NCBI RefSeq assembly: GCF_019703515.2
Contig: NC_059365.1
Location: 38,888,001-38,952,000, forward strand
Direction of reading: 5' to 3'
Source: Myxocyprinus asiaticus
Taxonomy: Eukaryota; Chordata; Actinopteri; Cypriniformes; Catostomidae
Length of the DNA stretch: 64,000 bases
The translations under genes were made by a program, and so were the position numbers. The notes under the pieces are model-generated. The model worked only from the letters and a program-made list of their open reading frames with translations, was not told the DNA's origin and made no database searches. Positions within the stretch are counted from its first letter, which is position 1, and every line of letters starts with the position of its first letter. Shown piece by piece: positions 22,020-32,766 of this stretch.

Positions 22020-23164
22020 TAGGGATGAGCAGGAGTACTTGAGTACCCAAGTACTCGGAAGTGACAGCAATGATTGATCATGAAAACAATGATCAAAAAT
22101 GAAAATGCTTGACGTGACTTTTCACTGAATTTTAAATTCAGTGACAATTACCTGACAACTATACACTACGTATCAAAGAGAGACCTTATTTTTAATTTTG
22201 AAATTGATTACATTGTCATTTTCAGCAGTACCTTGATTGTCAACTGAGACATCTCATAGCAACCAAACTGATAAACGATACTGCAGTGCTAACATTTGTT
22301 CTACAGGTTTACGATAATCAAAAGAAAGTATAATCCACTGTGTTTTGAACATCTGTCTCTGCACACATTTGCTAAACAGGTTTAGCAAACTTTGATTCAT
22401 TAATATATATATATATATTATTTAATAAAATTGAAGGTTTATCATTGACTATAAATCTCGCTCGGTGCCAACATGTTTGCGTTCCGCATTAATGTTGTAA
22501 GTCTAACTTAAAGTGCCGTTCCATTGCAGTTTTCCCAGTATGAAGTTTAAAATTCCAAGTTAAATGGGAGTAAGCATGAATCATCACAGCAACAAACTCC
22601 AACAGAGCACAGCATGACTTTCTGTCCATTACAGTGACGGCGCTCTACACTCTGGAGAAGCGTGCACACACACAAGGCTACATTTTTCTTTCAAACATCT
22701 AGATGAAGCACAGCTGAATGTAACAGAATGCAGGGTCTTCAAAACTATTTTCAACTTAACACTGTGTTTTAAAAACGCAATGATTATGGCATCATGGAAA
22801 CCACAGTTTGAAGATACACTGTTCAGAAACAGTGGTGCACACTTACTAAGCTTATTACGGTAACCTGAAGGAAGAACAGGGATGCATGTTCTGAGCATTG
22901 TTTCATTGAATTGACCAGCGAGTCTTCACATAATGACAAAATATTATGCATTATATTTAGATTATGCCCTCTTTTGTACTTATTGTAACAGACTACATTA
23001 TAACAGGCTATGTTAATGAATAGACATTGTAACAATGAGACACAATGCAGCAGCCAAAAACGTATGACATATATATACATACTGTATTTGTACATCTATG
23101 TAATTACATAGAGTAATTACTTAGGGTACTCGAGTAGACAAAATGACCAAAATGCCCATTCCTA
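22020..23164. mobile_element. Non-autonomous hAT element in the satellite, perfect TSD
   Basis: The ends are TAGGGATGAGCAGGAGTACT and (right end read inward) TAGGAATGGGCATTTTGG. Subterminal GAGTACCC/GGGTACTCGAG motifs lie at both ends. The 8-bp flanks 22012-22019 and 23165-23172 are both TTACATTC, which is part of the 31-bp satellite unit. No transposase coding is seen across the 1,145 bp. Confidence 0.9.
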
Positions 23165-24180
23165 TTACATTCACAGTAACCTGGCCAATCACTGTTCAAT
23201 TTTAAGTGAACTGACCAATCACTGCTCACTTTCACATTTAACTGACCAATGACTGCTTATATTTACAGTAAAACATTCAATCGCTACTTACATTCATTTT
23301 AACCTGACCAATCACTACTCAATTTTACAGTGAACTGACACATCACTGCTCACTTTCACATTTAACTGACGAATGACTGCTTAAATTTACAGTAAACCAT
23401 CCAATTGCTGCTTACATTCACAGTAGACTGACTACTGCTCACATTCATAGTAAACTGACCAATGACTGGTCGAATTCACTGTTAAATGGCCAATAGTGGC
23501 TCACATTTACAATAAATTAACCAATCACTGCTCACTTTCACTGTTAACTGGACAAACATGGCTCAAATTGACCTTAATCTGACCGATAACTGCTCACTTT
23601 CACATTTAACTAACCAATGACTGCTTACATTTACAGTAAACCATCCAATCACTGCTCACATTCACAGTAAACCATCCAGTCGCTGCTAACTTTCACAGTA
23701 AACTATGACTATTTCTCATGTTCAGCCGACCAATGACTGCCCATATTCACTGTTAACTGGTCAACCATGGCTCAAATGTACAGTAAACGGACTGATAACT
23801 GCTCACTTTCACATTTAACTGACCAATGACTGCTTAAATTCACAATAAACCATCCAATCATGGCTCACATTCACAGTAACCTGACCAATCATTGCTCAAT
23901 TTTACAGTGAACTGACCAATCACTGCTCACATTTACAGTTAACTGGTCAATCATGGCTCACATGAGATGACTGTATTTGCCCACGAAATTCTGCTGTGCG
24001 AAGGTAAATGTGATTACACTTTTAAGTGGCCAATCATGGCTCGTATTTACAGTAAATCGACCAGTTGCTGCTTACATTCAAAGCAACCAACAAATCACTG
24101 CACACATTCACAGTAAACCAACCAATTGCTGTTCACATTCACAGCAAACTGTGAAATCACTGTTCACATTAATGAGCCGA
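23165..24180. repeat. 31-bp satellite, main array part 2
   Basis: About 30 further units, interrupted near 23966-24015 by a short insert with CCACGAAATTCTGCTGTGCG and AAGGTAAATGTGA. The array fades out by ~24180. Confidence 0.85.
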
Positions 24181-26054
24181 GTAAATATGTTTCTATCTGC
24201 GATTGAATCAACAGGTTTTTCTAATAGAACAGACACTTGCTTTTGTCCAAGACAAACTTTTGTGCTATTCTGGAAAAAAGGTCCATTTTCACTTAATAAC
24301 CCATAAAAATATCCCAGAACTCATTAGTTTTCTTGAATAAGTGATTTTGTTCCATTTTTCCTGAGGACGCTGTTTTCATTCTTCTCACACAAGGATATTT
24401 TTAGAAAATGCTGAAACTGGAACAGTTGGGCTGTTACAGAAATGACTTGCTGAAAAATTGGTGCTGGCTTATGTAAAAAATGGACTCTGATTAGTTCCAT
24501 ATCCATCACAAATCTTAAGAGTCAAAAGGTCAATTGGAGTCTCCTAAAACTCATACAGGAAGTCCATTTACCTCCCTCAGGTGAATTTTTAGGTGTTCTC
24601 TGTTGGCTTTTTGCATGTAGCAAAATGTTCCCATTCCATTTTCTCCTGCCCCATGAAATTAACTAACACATATCATCCCCCCCCCCCGGTATCACATTAC
24701 CCAAAGCCTTAAAGTCTGAGAAATTTATCTATTATCATAAGCAAGGCTTTACCTTCAGCAAAAAGCCTTTGTTGTGGAGTGGTGGCCATCTCTTGGGCAG
24801 AGGATTATGAGGTGGGAGTACTCTCTGGATTGTTGAGTCATGCTTTTTGAAAGCAGAGCTGGAGGCTGCCATGCATTTCCATGGCTCATAGATTTGAGTA
24901 CACTGATAGGTTGTCACAGAAAGCACAGAATACTGCACTGCAGAGTTGTGTTATCAATACTGTCTACTGAAGCATATCATAATGTGTTCTTTTATGGTAC
25001 TTTCTATATTAAAACCCTTAATTAAGTCACAATGGAAATGATGCACAATTTCTCGCTTGACAGAGGTCAAAGTGAAGCATTTCAAGGAACACAATGAGAC
25101 CAATGAAATACAGAGATGTAGATAGTTAGATCACAGACTGAATCCATTTGTCTCTTCTGCTGAGGGTAGACAGTTTAGTAAGTTATTTCATCTTAGTTCA
25201 GTATGACCCGGTCCAGTCAGGGAGGTATGTTTGTGAGGTTCTTTTTCTATATGGTTTGGCCAGAGACAAGGTGTAGTCACACCATGGAGGTCTATAATAT
25301 CTGGAGAAAGCTCGCTGTTCCTGTTAATTTCAATGGCAGTTATTCGGCAGGTGCAAAAATGTTCAATTCATACTTTTTAGAGCCATCCAAAAAAAAAAAA
25401 ATAAATAAAAATATAGCACTGGCAAATCATCTACATTATATAATTAACCCTGCGTTTCATTCTGTCAGAATATATACTGTACTTGATGAAGGACGCACTT
25501 CTCAGCCGATGAAACAGTATGTTCTCTATGAATGCATGTGAGTAGTATGATTGGATTTCGGACATACTTCATGTATGAATATAATTTACTCTAGTTTTGT
25601 TAAACAAGCACCATTTAAGCACAAGGAACAACTTTCTTTGTTGAGAGGAGCCAGTGCGGCTCACGGTTCACCGCTGTTCTTTTAAATTTCGCATTTTGAA
25701 CATGACGTTTCCTCAGCTCCCGAGGGATTATGGGATTGTAAAGTGTCCAGTCGATCCACTTTTACTCATCCAGGTATTTCTCACTTACTGTTTAATGAAT
25801 ACTGATGGTTCGGACATACTTCATTGGCATACTGTTTTTTGCCTACTACAGAGTATAGTAGGGAAGTATTGATATTTGGACGCAGTGTAAATATTTGCGA
25901 TTTATATGTTGCTTGCAAACAATGTTATTTTGTCAGAATACATGGCTACTTTCGAATGATCATCAATGGAGAAAGATGCTTTCAGGTCTAAAATGTGTAG
26001 TTACGGCATCTGCCATAAGGGGCTAACTGGGCCATGCTAACCAGCCAATTCAGT
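24181..26054. other. Non-repetitive-looking non-coding sequence
   Basis: No gene supported. A C run lies at 24678-24687 and an A run at 25389-25400. Open frames here (24735-25025, 25203-25541) lack recognisable domains. This may be host unique DNA. Confidence 0.4.
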
Positions 26055-26337
26055 AGTCATTAAAGGGGTTAATTATTGACTAAAAAGTATTTTACAAATG
26101 CATTATAAGTCATTGATTTTACATATGAGGTTAGAACAACATGCATAAAAAGGTGACTCATGGAATACTTGCCATAATGAGCCATTTTACCTCACATGTT
26201 ATAAATGCTTAATAACACTTATTTAACATTAGTAACCTCTGAAAATGTACCTTAATGAAATTTGGACACATATTAAGGAGTTGCCAACATTAAAAAGTTC
26301 AGTATGGTTTAATGGTCATCAGGCTTTGTTATATGTA
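26055..26337. repeat. Dispersed repeat, copy A
   Basis: It shares ordered blocks with 45630-45950, including AAATGCATTATAA(G/A)TCATTGAT, AATACTTGCCA, GCTTAATAACACTTATT and GGTCATCAGGCTT. It is broken by the Tc1 element at 26338. Sequence after 27530 may be its continuation. Confidence 0.6.
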
Positions 26338-27528
26338 TAAGTATTTGCCCCATCCTGATTTCTTCTGTTTTTGTGTATATCTCATACTAAATTGTTAAAA
26401 AATTCAAACAAAATCTAACATAAAACAAAGGAAATCTGAGTAAACACAAAATACAGTTTTTAAAAGGTAACGTTATTTATTGAAGCAAAAAGTTATCCAA
26501 TACCAACAGGGTCTGTGTGAAAAAATATTTGTCCCCGTAGTTACTAAATCCCCAAATCTATGAAACTGCATTCATAATGGGGTTCAGCTGGACTAGACAC
26601 ACCCAGGCCTGATTACTGCCAGCACTGTTCAATCAAATCAACACCTAAATAGAAGTTTTTCAGCAGCATGAAGTTGGCTAAAAGGTCACACCCAGTAGCA
26701 CACTATGCCAAGTTCAAAAGAAATTCCAGAAATGATGAGGGAAAAATGTGATTGAAATACATGAGTCTGGGAAGGGTTACTAAGCTATTTCAAAGGCTCT
26801 GGGACTGCAAAGAACCACAGTGAGAGCCATTATCTCCAAATGGAGAAAACTTGGCACAGTAGTGAACCTTCCCAGAAGTGGACGACCTCCCAAAATTCCT
26901 CCAAGAGCACAGCAACGACTCATCCAGGAAGTCACAAAAAAAAGCCAAGGACAACATCCAAGGAACAGCAGGCCTCTCTCGCATCAATAATGGTCACTGT
27001 TCATGACTCCACTATCAGAAAGACACCGGCCAAAAATACCATCCATGGAAGAGAGGCGAGATGAAAACCATTGCTAGCCCAGAAGAACATTAAGGCTCAT
27101 CTGAATTTTGCCAAAACACACATTGATGATCCTCAAACCTTTTGGGAGAATGTTCTGTGGACTGATGAGATGAAAGTGGAACTGTTTGGAAGACAGGGTC
27201 CCGTTACATCTGGCATAAATCAAACACAGAAAGAACATCATACCTACGGTCAAGCATGTTGGTGGGTGTGTGATGGTGTGGGGATGCTTTGCTGCTTCAG
27301 GACCAGGGCAACTTGCAATAATTGAGGGAAACATGAATTCTGCTCTCTACCAGAAAATCCTAAAGGAGAACGTCCGGTCATCAGTCTGTGAGTTAAAGCT
27401 CAAGCGCAACTGGATTATGTAGCAAGACAATGATCCAAAGCATAGGAGTAAGTTTACCTCTGAATGGCTCAAAAGAATCTAAATTAATGTTTTGGAGTGG
27501 CCTAGTCAAATACTTTTTCACAGCACTG
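26338..27528 (+). mobile_element. Tc1-like transposon, decayed, C-terminus deleted
   Basis: The right end CAAATACTTTTTCACAGCACTG is followed by TA. The left end retains AAGTATTTGCCCCATCCTGATTTC but lacks about the first 14 bp. A second AAAAATATTTGTCCCC motif at 26520 fits the inner direct repeat of IR/DR-type Tc1 elements. The transposase is between them. Confidence 0.8.
26690..27505 (+). pseudogene. Tc1 transposase remnant (third catalytic residue lost)
   Basis: Recognisable pieces in several frames are a helix-turn-helix part (LGRVTKLFQRLWDCKEPQ-like), SGRPPKIPPRAQQRL, FWENVLWTDEMKVELFG (first catalytic Asp, near 27160), VMVWGCFAASGPG, and QDNDPKH (second Asp, near 27425) just after a TAG stop. 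The reading reaches VLEWPSQ and then jumps to the terminal repeat, so the SPDLNPIE segment with the third acidic residue is deleted. It is more decayed than the 4.7-kb Tc1 copy. Confidence 0.75.
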
Positions 27529-27530
27529 TA

Positions 27531-28740
27531 TTTTTGATACATTTTTGTGACATAAATCATGAATTTGGGCATTCTATACTTTTGATAAAGTTTAAATAAG
27601 TGCATTTTTTAAGCATTTATAGCATTTCTAACCAAGCCCTTTTTACTCATGTTGTAATAACTGCATATAAATGATTTATAATGCATTTGATTTGCAAATC
27701 CCTGTCAGTGTGAAAGGAAGTACAGCCTTTCAACTAAAAGACCCAGTGGCCTGATTGGAAAAGGCACGGCTGCTCTGAACAACAGTCCTTCCTTTAAAAT
27801 GCCCATGTGTATTAGCTGGACTAACCTAAAAATTACTTTATTTTTTAATTTTTGTATTATTATTGATTATTGGCTTTTTATTGATTATTGGCTAATAAAA
27901 TGTTATGTTTTTTTAAACATAAGCTAGGCAAACAGTTTTGCAGATTTCAGCCTTTTCCCGTTCAAATATACCAAGTCGTGATGTTACCAAGACTTGTTTT
28001 AAGAAGTACTTTGGTTCCAGCGTGTGGAGCTGGTCCAGCATGTGAGCAGTTTGTTCTGTGAAGATCCCCGTTGGTGTCCAGAGTGCCAGGCATCATTCCA
28101 GAACATCTTTATTTCATTACTGTAGCAGCTCAGCAGTCGGTCTGTGTCTCTGAGGCTCCGTCTGTTTCTGCTGCTCTTCCTACATCTGATTAAGAGATAG
28201 CACAACAACAACATGATTCTCTCCCTCTCATAATTCAATGCAATGCACTGAATTCTGAATTGTTATTGTTGACTAAAAGCAGTGGAATTTCTTAATGTAG
28301 TAATATTCTCTATTAAACTTCTGAATGAAACAAATTTACAACCAACTTCCACCACTGAGTCTATTATAGAACCATTTATGGTTATTAAAACCAGGAAAAT
28401 CAGAAAACTTCTGGATGGGGTCAGATGAAGATCATTAATGCAAGGAGATACTGGCCAAGTACTGTACCTCACTGCTTTGATTCACTTCTGTCCCTTCAGC
28501 ACAAGATAACCATGAGAAAATGTGAAATCAAATTTTGTTGCCCATAGGCACATATTCTGACCTCATTAGTTGACTTTATATACATCATCGGTTCATTAGT
28601 ATTTAGCTTTCCTTTAGCTAGACTGCAGTCGTTTGGTCTTGGATATAATTCACTCTTTCTCAGCTTTGCATCTCTGATGGTAAATGAATATTTTCATTAT
28701 CTGATTCATTTCTAATTTGTATTAGACTATTTTCAATGCT
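27531..28740. other. AT-rich non-coding sequence
   Basis: No gene seen. AAATGCATTATAAATCA-like motifs up to ~27700 may continue the dispersed repeat interrupted by Tc1. Short frames at 27999-28472 lack motifs. Confidence 0.35.
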
Positions 28741-28744
28741 CTAG

Positions 28745-28745
<1 letters not shown>

Positions 28746-28779
<34 letters not shown>

Positions 28780-28782
28780 TCA
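28746..28782. repeat. (TTTC)n microsatellite
   Basis: About nine CTTT units. Confidence 0.95.
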
Positions 28783-28932
28783 TCAAAACTAAATTATATA
28801 TGATATGCTATCCAGATTAATCTTATAGCTGCATACTGACCAAACTGGAATTTTTGGAGAAACATCTCTGACAAAGTCCATACTTAAATGAAACATAAAC
28901 AGAGCTCCATTATGTCACCAGAGCTATGATCA

Positions 28933-29515
28933 AGCTCCAAAAAGCACATGAAGGCATCATTAAGGTAATCCATACAGCTCCAGTGGTTTAATCCATGTCT
29001 TCTGAAGTGATCCAATCAATTTTGAGTAAGAAAAGACCAAACTGTAACTCCTTTTTGACTATAAATCTTGACATTCATCAACAGTCACCTTGGCGATCAT
29101 GATTTCAAACTCCATTACACTTCCTATAGTGCCATCTAGCACTCTGCGCATGCCTCAAGTGTTAGGAAGTGTAACTGAGCTTGAAAGCATTATTGTACAT
29201 AGAGATTGCAATGGAAAGATGCACAGTGAAAAAGGAGTTACATTTTGGTCTGTTCTCACCCAAAATCGATTGGCTCGCTTCAAAAGACATGGAATAAATC
29301 ATTAGAGTTGTATAGATTACTTTTATGCTGCCTGCTTTTTGGAGCTTCAAAGTTTTTTTCACCATTCACTTGCATTGTATGGACCTACAGAGCTGAAATA
29401 TTTTTCTAAAAATCTTCAATTGTCTTCAGCAGAAGAAAGTCACACACATCTGTGATGGCAGGAGGGTAAGTAAATGATGAGAGAATTTAAATTTTTGGGT
29501 GAACTATCCCTTTAA
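28933..29515. mobile_element. Foldback element (Angel-like MITE)
   Basis: The arm 28933-29128 is closely complementary to 29346-29165, for example AGCTCCAAAAAGC against GCTTTTTGGAGCT. The central loop is only ~35 bp, so single strands would form a ~195-bp stem. The right end reads GAGAATTTAAATTTTTGGGTGAACTATCCCTTTAA, a terminus I recognise from abundant fish foldback elements. The left terminus is not evident. It has no coding capacity; open frames across it follow the palindrome. Confidence 0.75.
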
Positions 29516-29519
29516 GACA

Positions 29520-29830
29520 TACCTGCCAACACTCCAGATTTGGTTTGTCCCGTTTTTCCATCCCTCCTCCCGCTGTACTCCTGATTTATAATTTGTCCCG
29601 ATAAACTCACGATTTTCCGCATCCACACTTTGCTCATGAGAATGTATTAGACCTCCAGGTAGGGTTGGTTGCCACCCGTCCCATAAAATGCAGGATCAAT
29701 CTGTATTTAAATATGAATTGATGCGTCCTGTATCTAATCAATACGAGATGCGATTTGTCCTGTAAAGCTGGTCAGATGGCGTCATGGTGAAATTGTTCCA
29801 GCTCATTAATTTAACACTGATATAAGTTAG
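29520..29830. mobile_element. DNA-transposon end fragments
   Basis: ACATACCTGCCAACACTCC with CCCGTTTTTCC and, from 29660, TAGGGTTGGTTGCCACCCGTCCC with TACGAGATGCGATTTGTCC look like ends of two hAT-type elements. Neither has a visible partner end. Confidence 0.4.
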
Positions 29831-29837
29831 AAATTTT

Positions 29838-29946
29838 TAAGTGAGTAAGGGGTCGTCTGAAAAGTCCACACATTGTGCTGAAACGTGCTGATACTGTGAA
29901 GGGTGTGGTAAGGGGCCGTCTGAAAAGTCCACACATTGTGCTAAAA
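29838..29946. repeat. Direct duplication, ~70-bp period
   Basis: GGTCGTCTGAAAAGTCCACACATTGTGCT at 29850 recurs at 29912 with one change. The remaining sequence up to ~30150 is AT-rich and without a gene. Confidence 0.75.
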
Positions 29947-30149
29947 TGGTGGATATTTTTATTGAAAAACAGAAGGTTAAAAATTACACAGATCCAACAA
30001 TGTATCAATACAATTACTGTTGTAAGTACAGATGAAGGAAAATAAATAAAGAATAAAATAAATAGAAATGCATATAAACCAACACAAATGTATACATAAG
30101 ATAAAGAAGATATATAATCGAAGAAATAAAAATAATTGTATTTTTTAAA

Positions 30150-30479
30150 AGTCATTGGTCAGGACCGTTCTCAGCGTTTAAGAAAGGATATAAACTTTTT
30201 ATGATTAATAACTCAGAAAGCATTTATTGTTAAAACTGTCAAGGATGTGGAAAGGGTCTGAATACATTTCTTAGTATTATTTATCTTCAGTTTGGTATTA
30301 CTCACCGGTACTGCCACTTCCTATACGCATATTACGCAGTCTGCGTAGTGCACCTACTCCCTACCGAGGCACCATCTTACCCTAGGTAGGCACCAGAAAC
30401 TCCACCGGCTGTTCCTTGCACATACAAACCACGTACCCCCACCACCAGAATGATTTAGATTTTTATTACTATAGTTTTA
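30150..30479. other. Spacer before the DIRS element
   Basis: No gene. 30340-30420 (CATATTACGCAGTCTGCGTAG and CCTAGGTAGGCACC) may be a worn transposon end. The last ~20 bp (TTATTACTATAGTTTTA) resemble the minisatellite on the far side of the DIRS element. Confidence 0.35.
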
Positions 30480-30522
30480 GTTCCCTATCTGTCACTCACT
30501 CGACACTGTGTTGATGTAGTGA

Positions 30523-30661
30523 CACTAGGGGTCACTCTTGGGAGCCCGAGACACCTCTGGTCTTTGATAAAAGGCCAATGAAAATTGGTGAGTGGTATTT
30601 GCATTCCACTTCCCCGGACATATGGGTATAAAAGGAGCTGGTATGCAACCACTCATTCAGA
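30523..30661 (+). repeat. DIRS left inverted terminal repeat
   Basis: The sequence from ACACTAGGGGTCACTCTTGGG to ATGCAACCACTCATTCAG is the near-perfect complement of 36483-36618. It contains GGTATAAAAGG, a TATA-like box, and so probably holds the promoter. Confidence 0.9.
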
Positions 30662-30914
30662 TTTTCTCTTCGGAGCCAAACGGTCATGCTCATTGAGCTG
30701 AATTTCTACTGTTCATTCACCTCTGCTGGATCTGACGGTGCATTTCAGTGGCTTCTCCCTCCTCTGCACTGGTGCACTGCAGAGAACACCCCTGGGCGCT
30801 TCGTCAGAAAAAAGAGAGTATATTTTCTGAAAGAGTTTACTTCTCTAAAAGAGTATATTTCTCTAAAAGAGCGGCACACACGGAACGTCTTTTTAAAGAT
30901 GCGTCTTTTTAAAG

Positions 30915-32333
30915 ATGCCTTTCCGATTGTGTGTTATTCCTGGTTGCGGTCGTTATCTCTCAAATTCAGATGGTCATGATTGCTGTCTTTCGTGTCTGGG
31001 CGCGGCCCACACGGAGGCAGCGTTCGTGGATGGTTCATGTTCTCACTTCAAGAACATGACCATGGCAACGTTGCGGTCGTGGCTTGCTCCCCGCCTCGGT
31101 CCTTCTACCTATGGGTATGAGGCCAGCGCGGCTAGCACTGGGGGCAATTTGGGGACCCCAATGGGATCGCCTCCGCCGGGTATCCCCGCGGACCTCCCAT
31201 TCCCCAGCATGCTCGTCTGCCCCAGTCGGGCTTCCGGATGAGTCCACCGGCTCATCTCACAGCGAGTCTGGCCTCTTGTTCGGAGCCCGCGAAGATGATA
31301 AGCTCTTGAGCGCAGCATCGGAGAGCGGGCTTGTCCAGTCGGCCACAGAAGCCTCAGCTGGAATCCCCCCTTCGGGGATGATTGCCCACTCACGGGCTGA
31401 TGCAGAGATGACGGACATGATTTCCCGGGCAGCCGCGAGTGTCAGGCTAGAGTGGAACCCTCCACTCTCCCCTGAACCCTTGTGGCTCAATGATTGGTTC
31501 CTGGGCCCGCGGCGCCGCTCAAAGCAGCCACAGCCTGCTCCAGTGCCTTTCTTCCCGGAAGTGTACGAGGACCTTTTACTGCCCGATTCCTCAGTTCCCC
31601 CGCCCTCACTACCCTCTATGGTGGGGTGGCCAGGGGCTATACGGTGATTCCCATGGTGGATAAGGCACTCACGGTGCACCTATGCTCGCAGAGCGCCGCC
31701 ACCTGGCATGGACGCCCAAAGCTCCCGTCCAAGCAATGTAGGCTCACGTCGTCCCTGATGGCTAAAGCCTACAGCGCTGCTGGACAAGATGCCTCTGCCC
31801 TGCACGCCATGGCTCTCCTGCAGGTCCACCAAGCCAAGGCGCTAAAAGAACTGCATGAGGGTAGTTCTACCCCAGATCTGATGCAGGAGCTGCGCTCGAC
31901 AACCGACCTCGCTCTCCGAGCGACGGAGGTCACGGTGCGGTCTCTCGGGCGGACGATGTCCACATTAGTGATCCAGGAGTGCCACCTTTGGCTCAGTCTG
32001 GTCGAGATGGGTGAGGCCGACAAGACACGGTTCCTTGCTGCCCCCATTTCCCGGGCTGGCCTATTTGGTGACACCGTCGAGGACTTTGCCCAGCAGTTCT
32101 CGATGGTGAAGCAGCAGACGGAGGCTATCTGGCATATCCTGCTCCGGCGTGGCTCAAGATCCCGCACCGCATCTGTTCGTCACCAAGGGCGTCCCCCTGC
32201 GGTGACTGCACCGGCTCCGCCGCAGCCCGCCCCTTTGGCCCGGCCCCGGCGTGGTGCCCACCGCAGGAAGCAGACGCCACCCGTCTCACAGTCGGCCGCT
32301 AAGAACCCACGGAGGTTGTCAAAGCGCCCCTGA
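30915..32333 (+). pseudogene. DIRS gag-like ORF
   Basis: It starts MPFRLCVIPGCGRYLSNSDGH with CLSCLGAAHTEAAF, a Cys/His-rich N-terminus that I recognise from fish DIRS gag. The frame then shifts to one containing EMTDMISRAAASVRLEWNPP and FFPEVYEDL, and shifts back near 31580 to ALTTLYGGVARGY, SAATWHGRPKLPSK, AYSAAGQDASALHAMALLQ and AGLFGDTVEDFAQQFS. The C-terminus is basic and Pro/Arg-rich (RPRRGAHRRKQ), suiting nucleic-acid binding. Two frameshifts, near 31100-31240 and 31580, break it. It would form the element's particle. Confidence 0.8.
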
Positions 32334-32766
32334 GACGGGCGACCCAGGGTCGAAGAAACCCACTCATCTGGAGCTGGTAAGAAGACCACTCCATCCCCCG
32401 GTGGAGGGCCGGGTGGAGAATCTTTTGTTGCCTTTTTGTTTGATTTCGCTGCATGCCCAAGTGGCTGCGGTACCCAACAGTTCAGCAAAAGAGCGGTTTC
32501 CTTCTTCCCTGGGTCACAAACCCAGTGTGCACGGTCATCATCACGACTACCGTCCACAGGTTTTTCCTTGCAGGATTGGCGCTCCAGTGGCGGTCTTCCC
32601 GCCCCTGAGCGCCCAGCTGTGGCACACATCCGCCCCCGATGTGACAGTCTCCACGGGTCATGAGGACAGGCCTCTTCCTCCCCCATCCAAGGCTGTTCCG
32701 GTGGTGGTCACAAGGAGCCAGGTAAGTGCTTCGATGTCCCTAGATTCAGCACGGCCATGACGTGGT

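Noticed and set aside
21053..24180. Regular ~31-bp repeats resembling a CRISPR array
   Set aside because: Units are contiguous without unique spacers, vary internally, lie among vertebrate transposons and have no cas genes.
29811..30155. 114-codon minus-strand frame rich in Phe/Tyr/Ile
   Set aside because: AT-rich chance frame including the local 70-bp duplication twice; no domain and no start context.
31109..31679. Minus-strand frames across the DIRS gag region
   Set aside because: Shadows of the GC-rich plus-strand gag; the plus strand has the recognisable family motifs.
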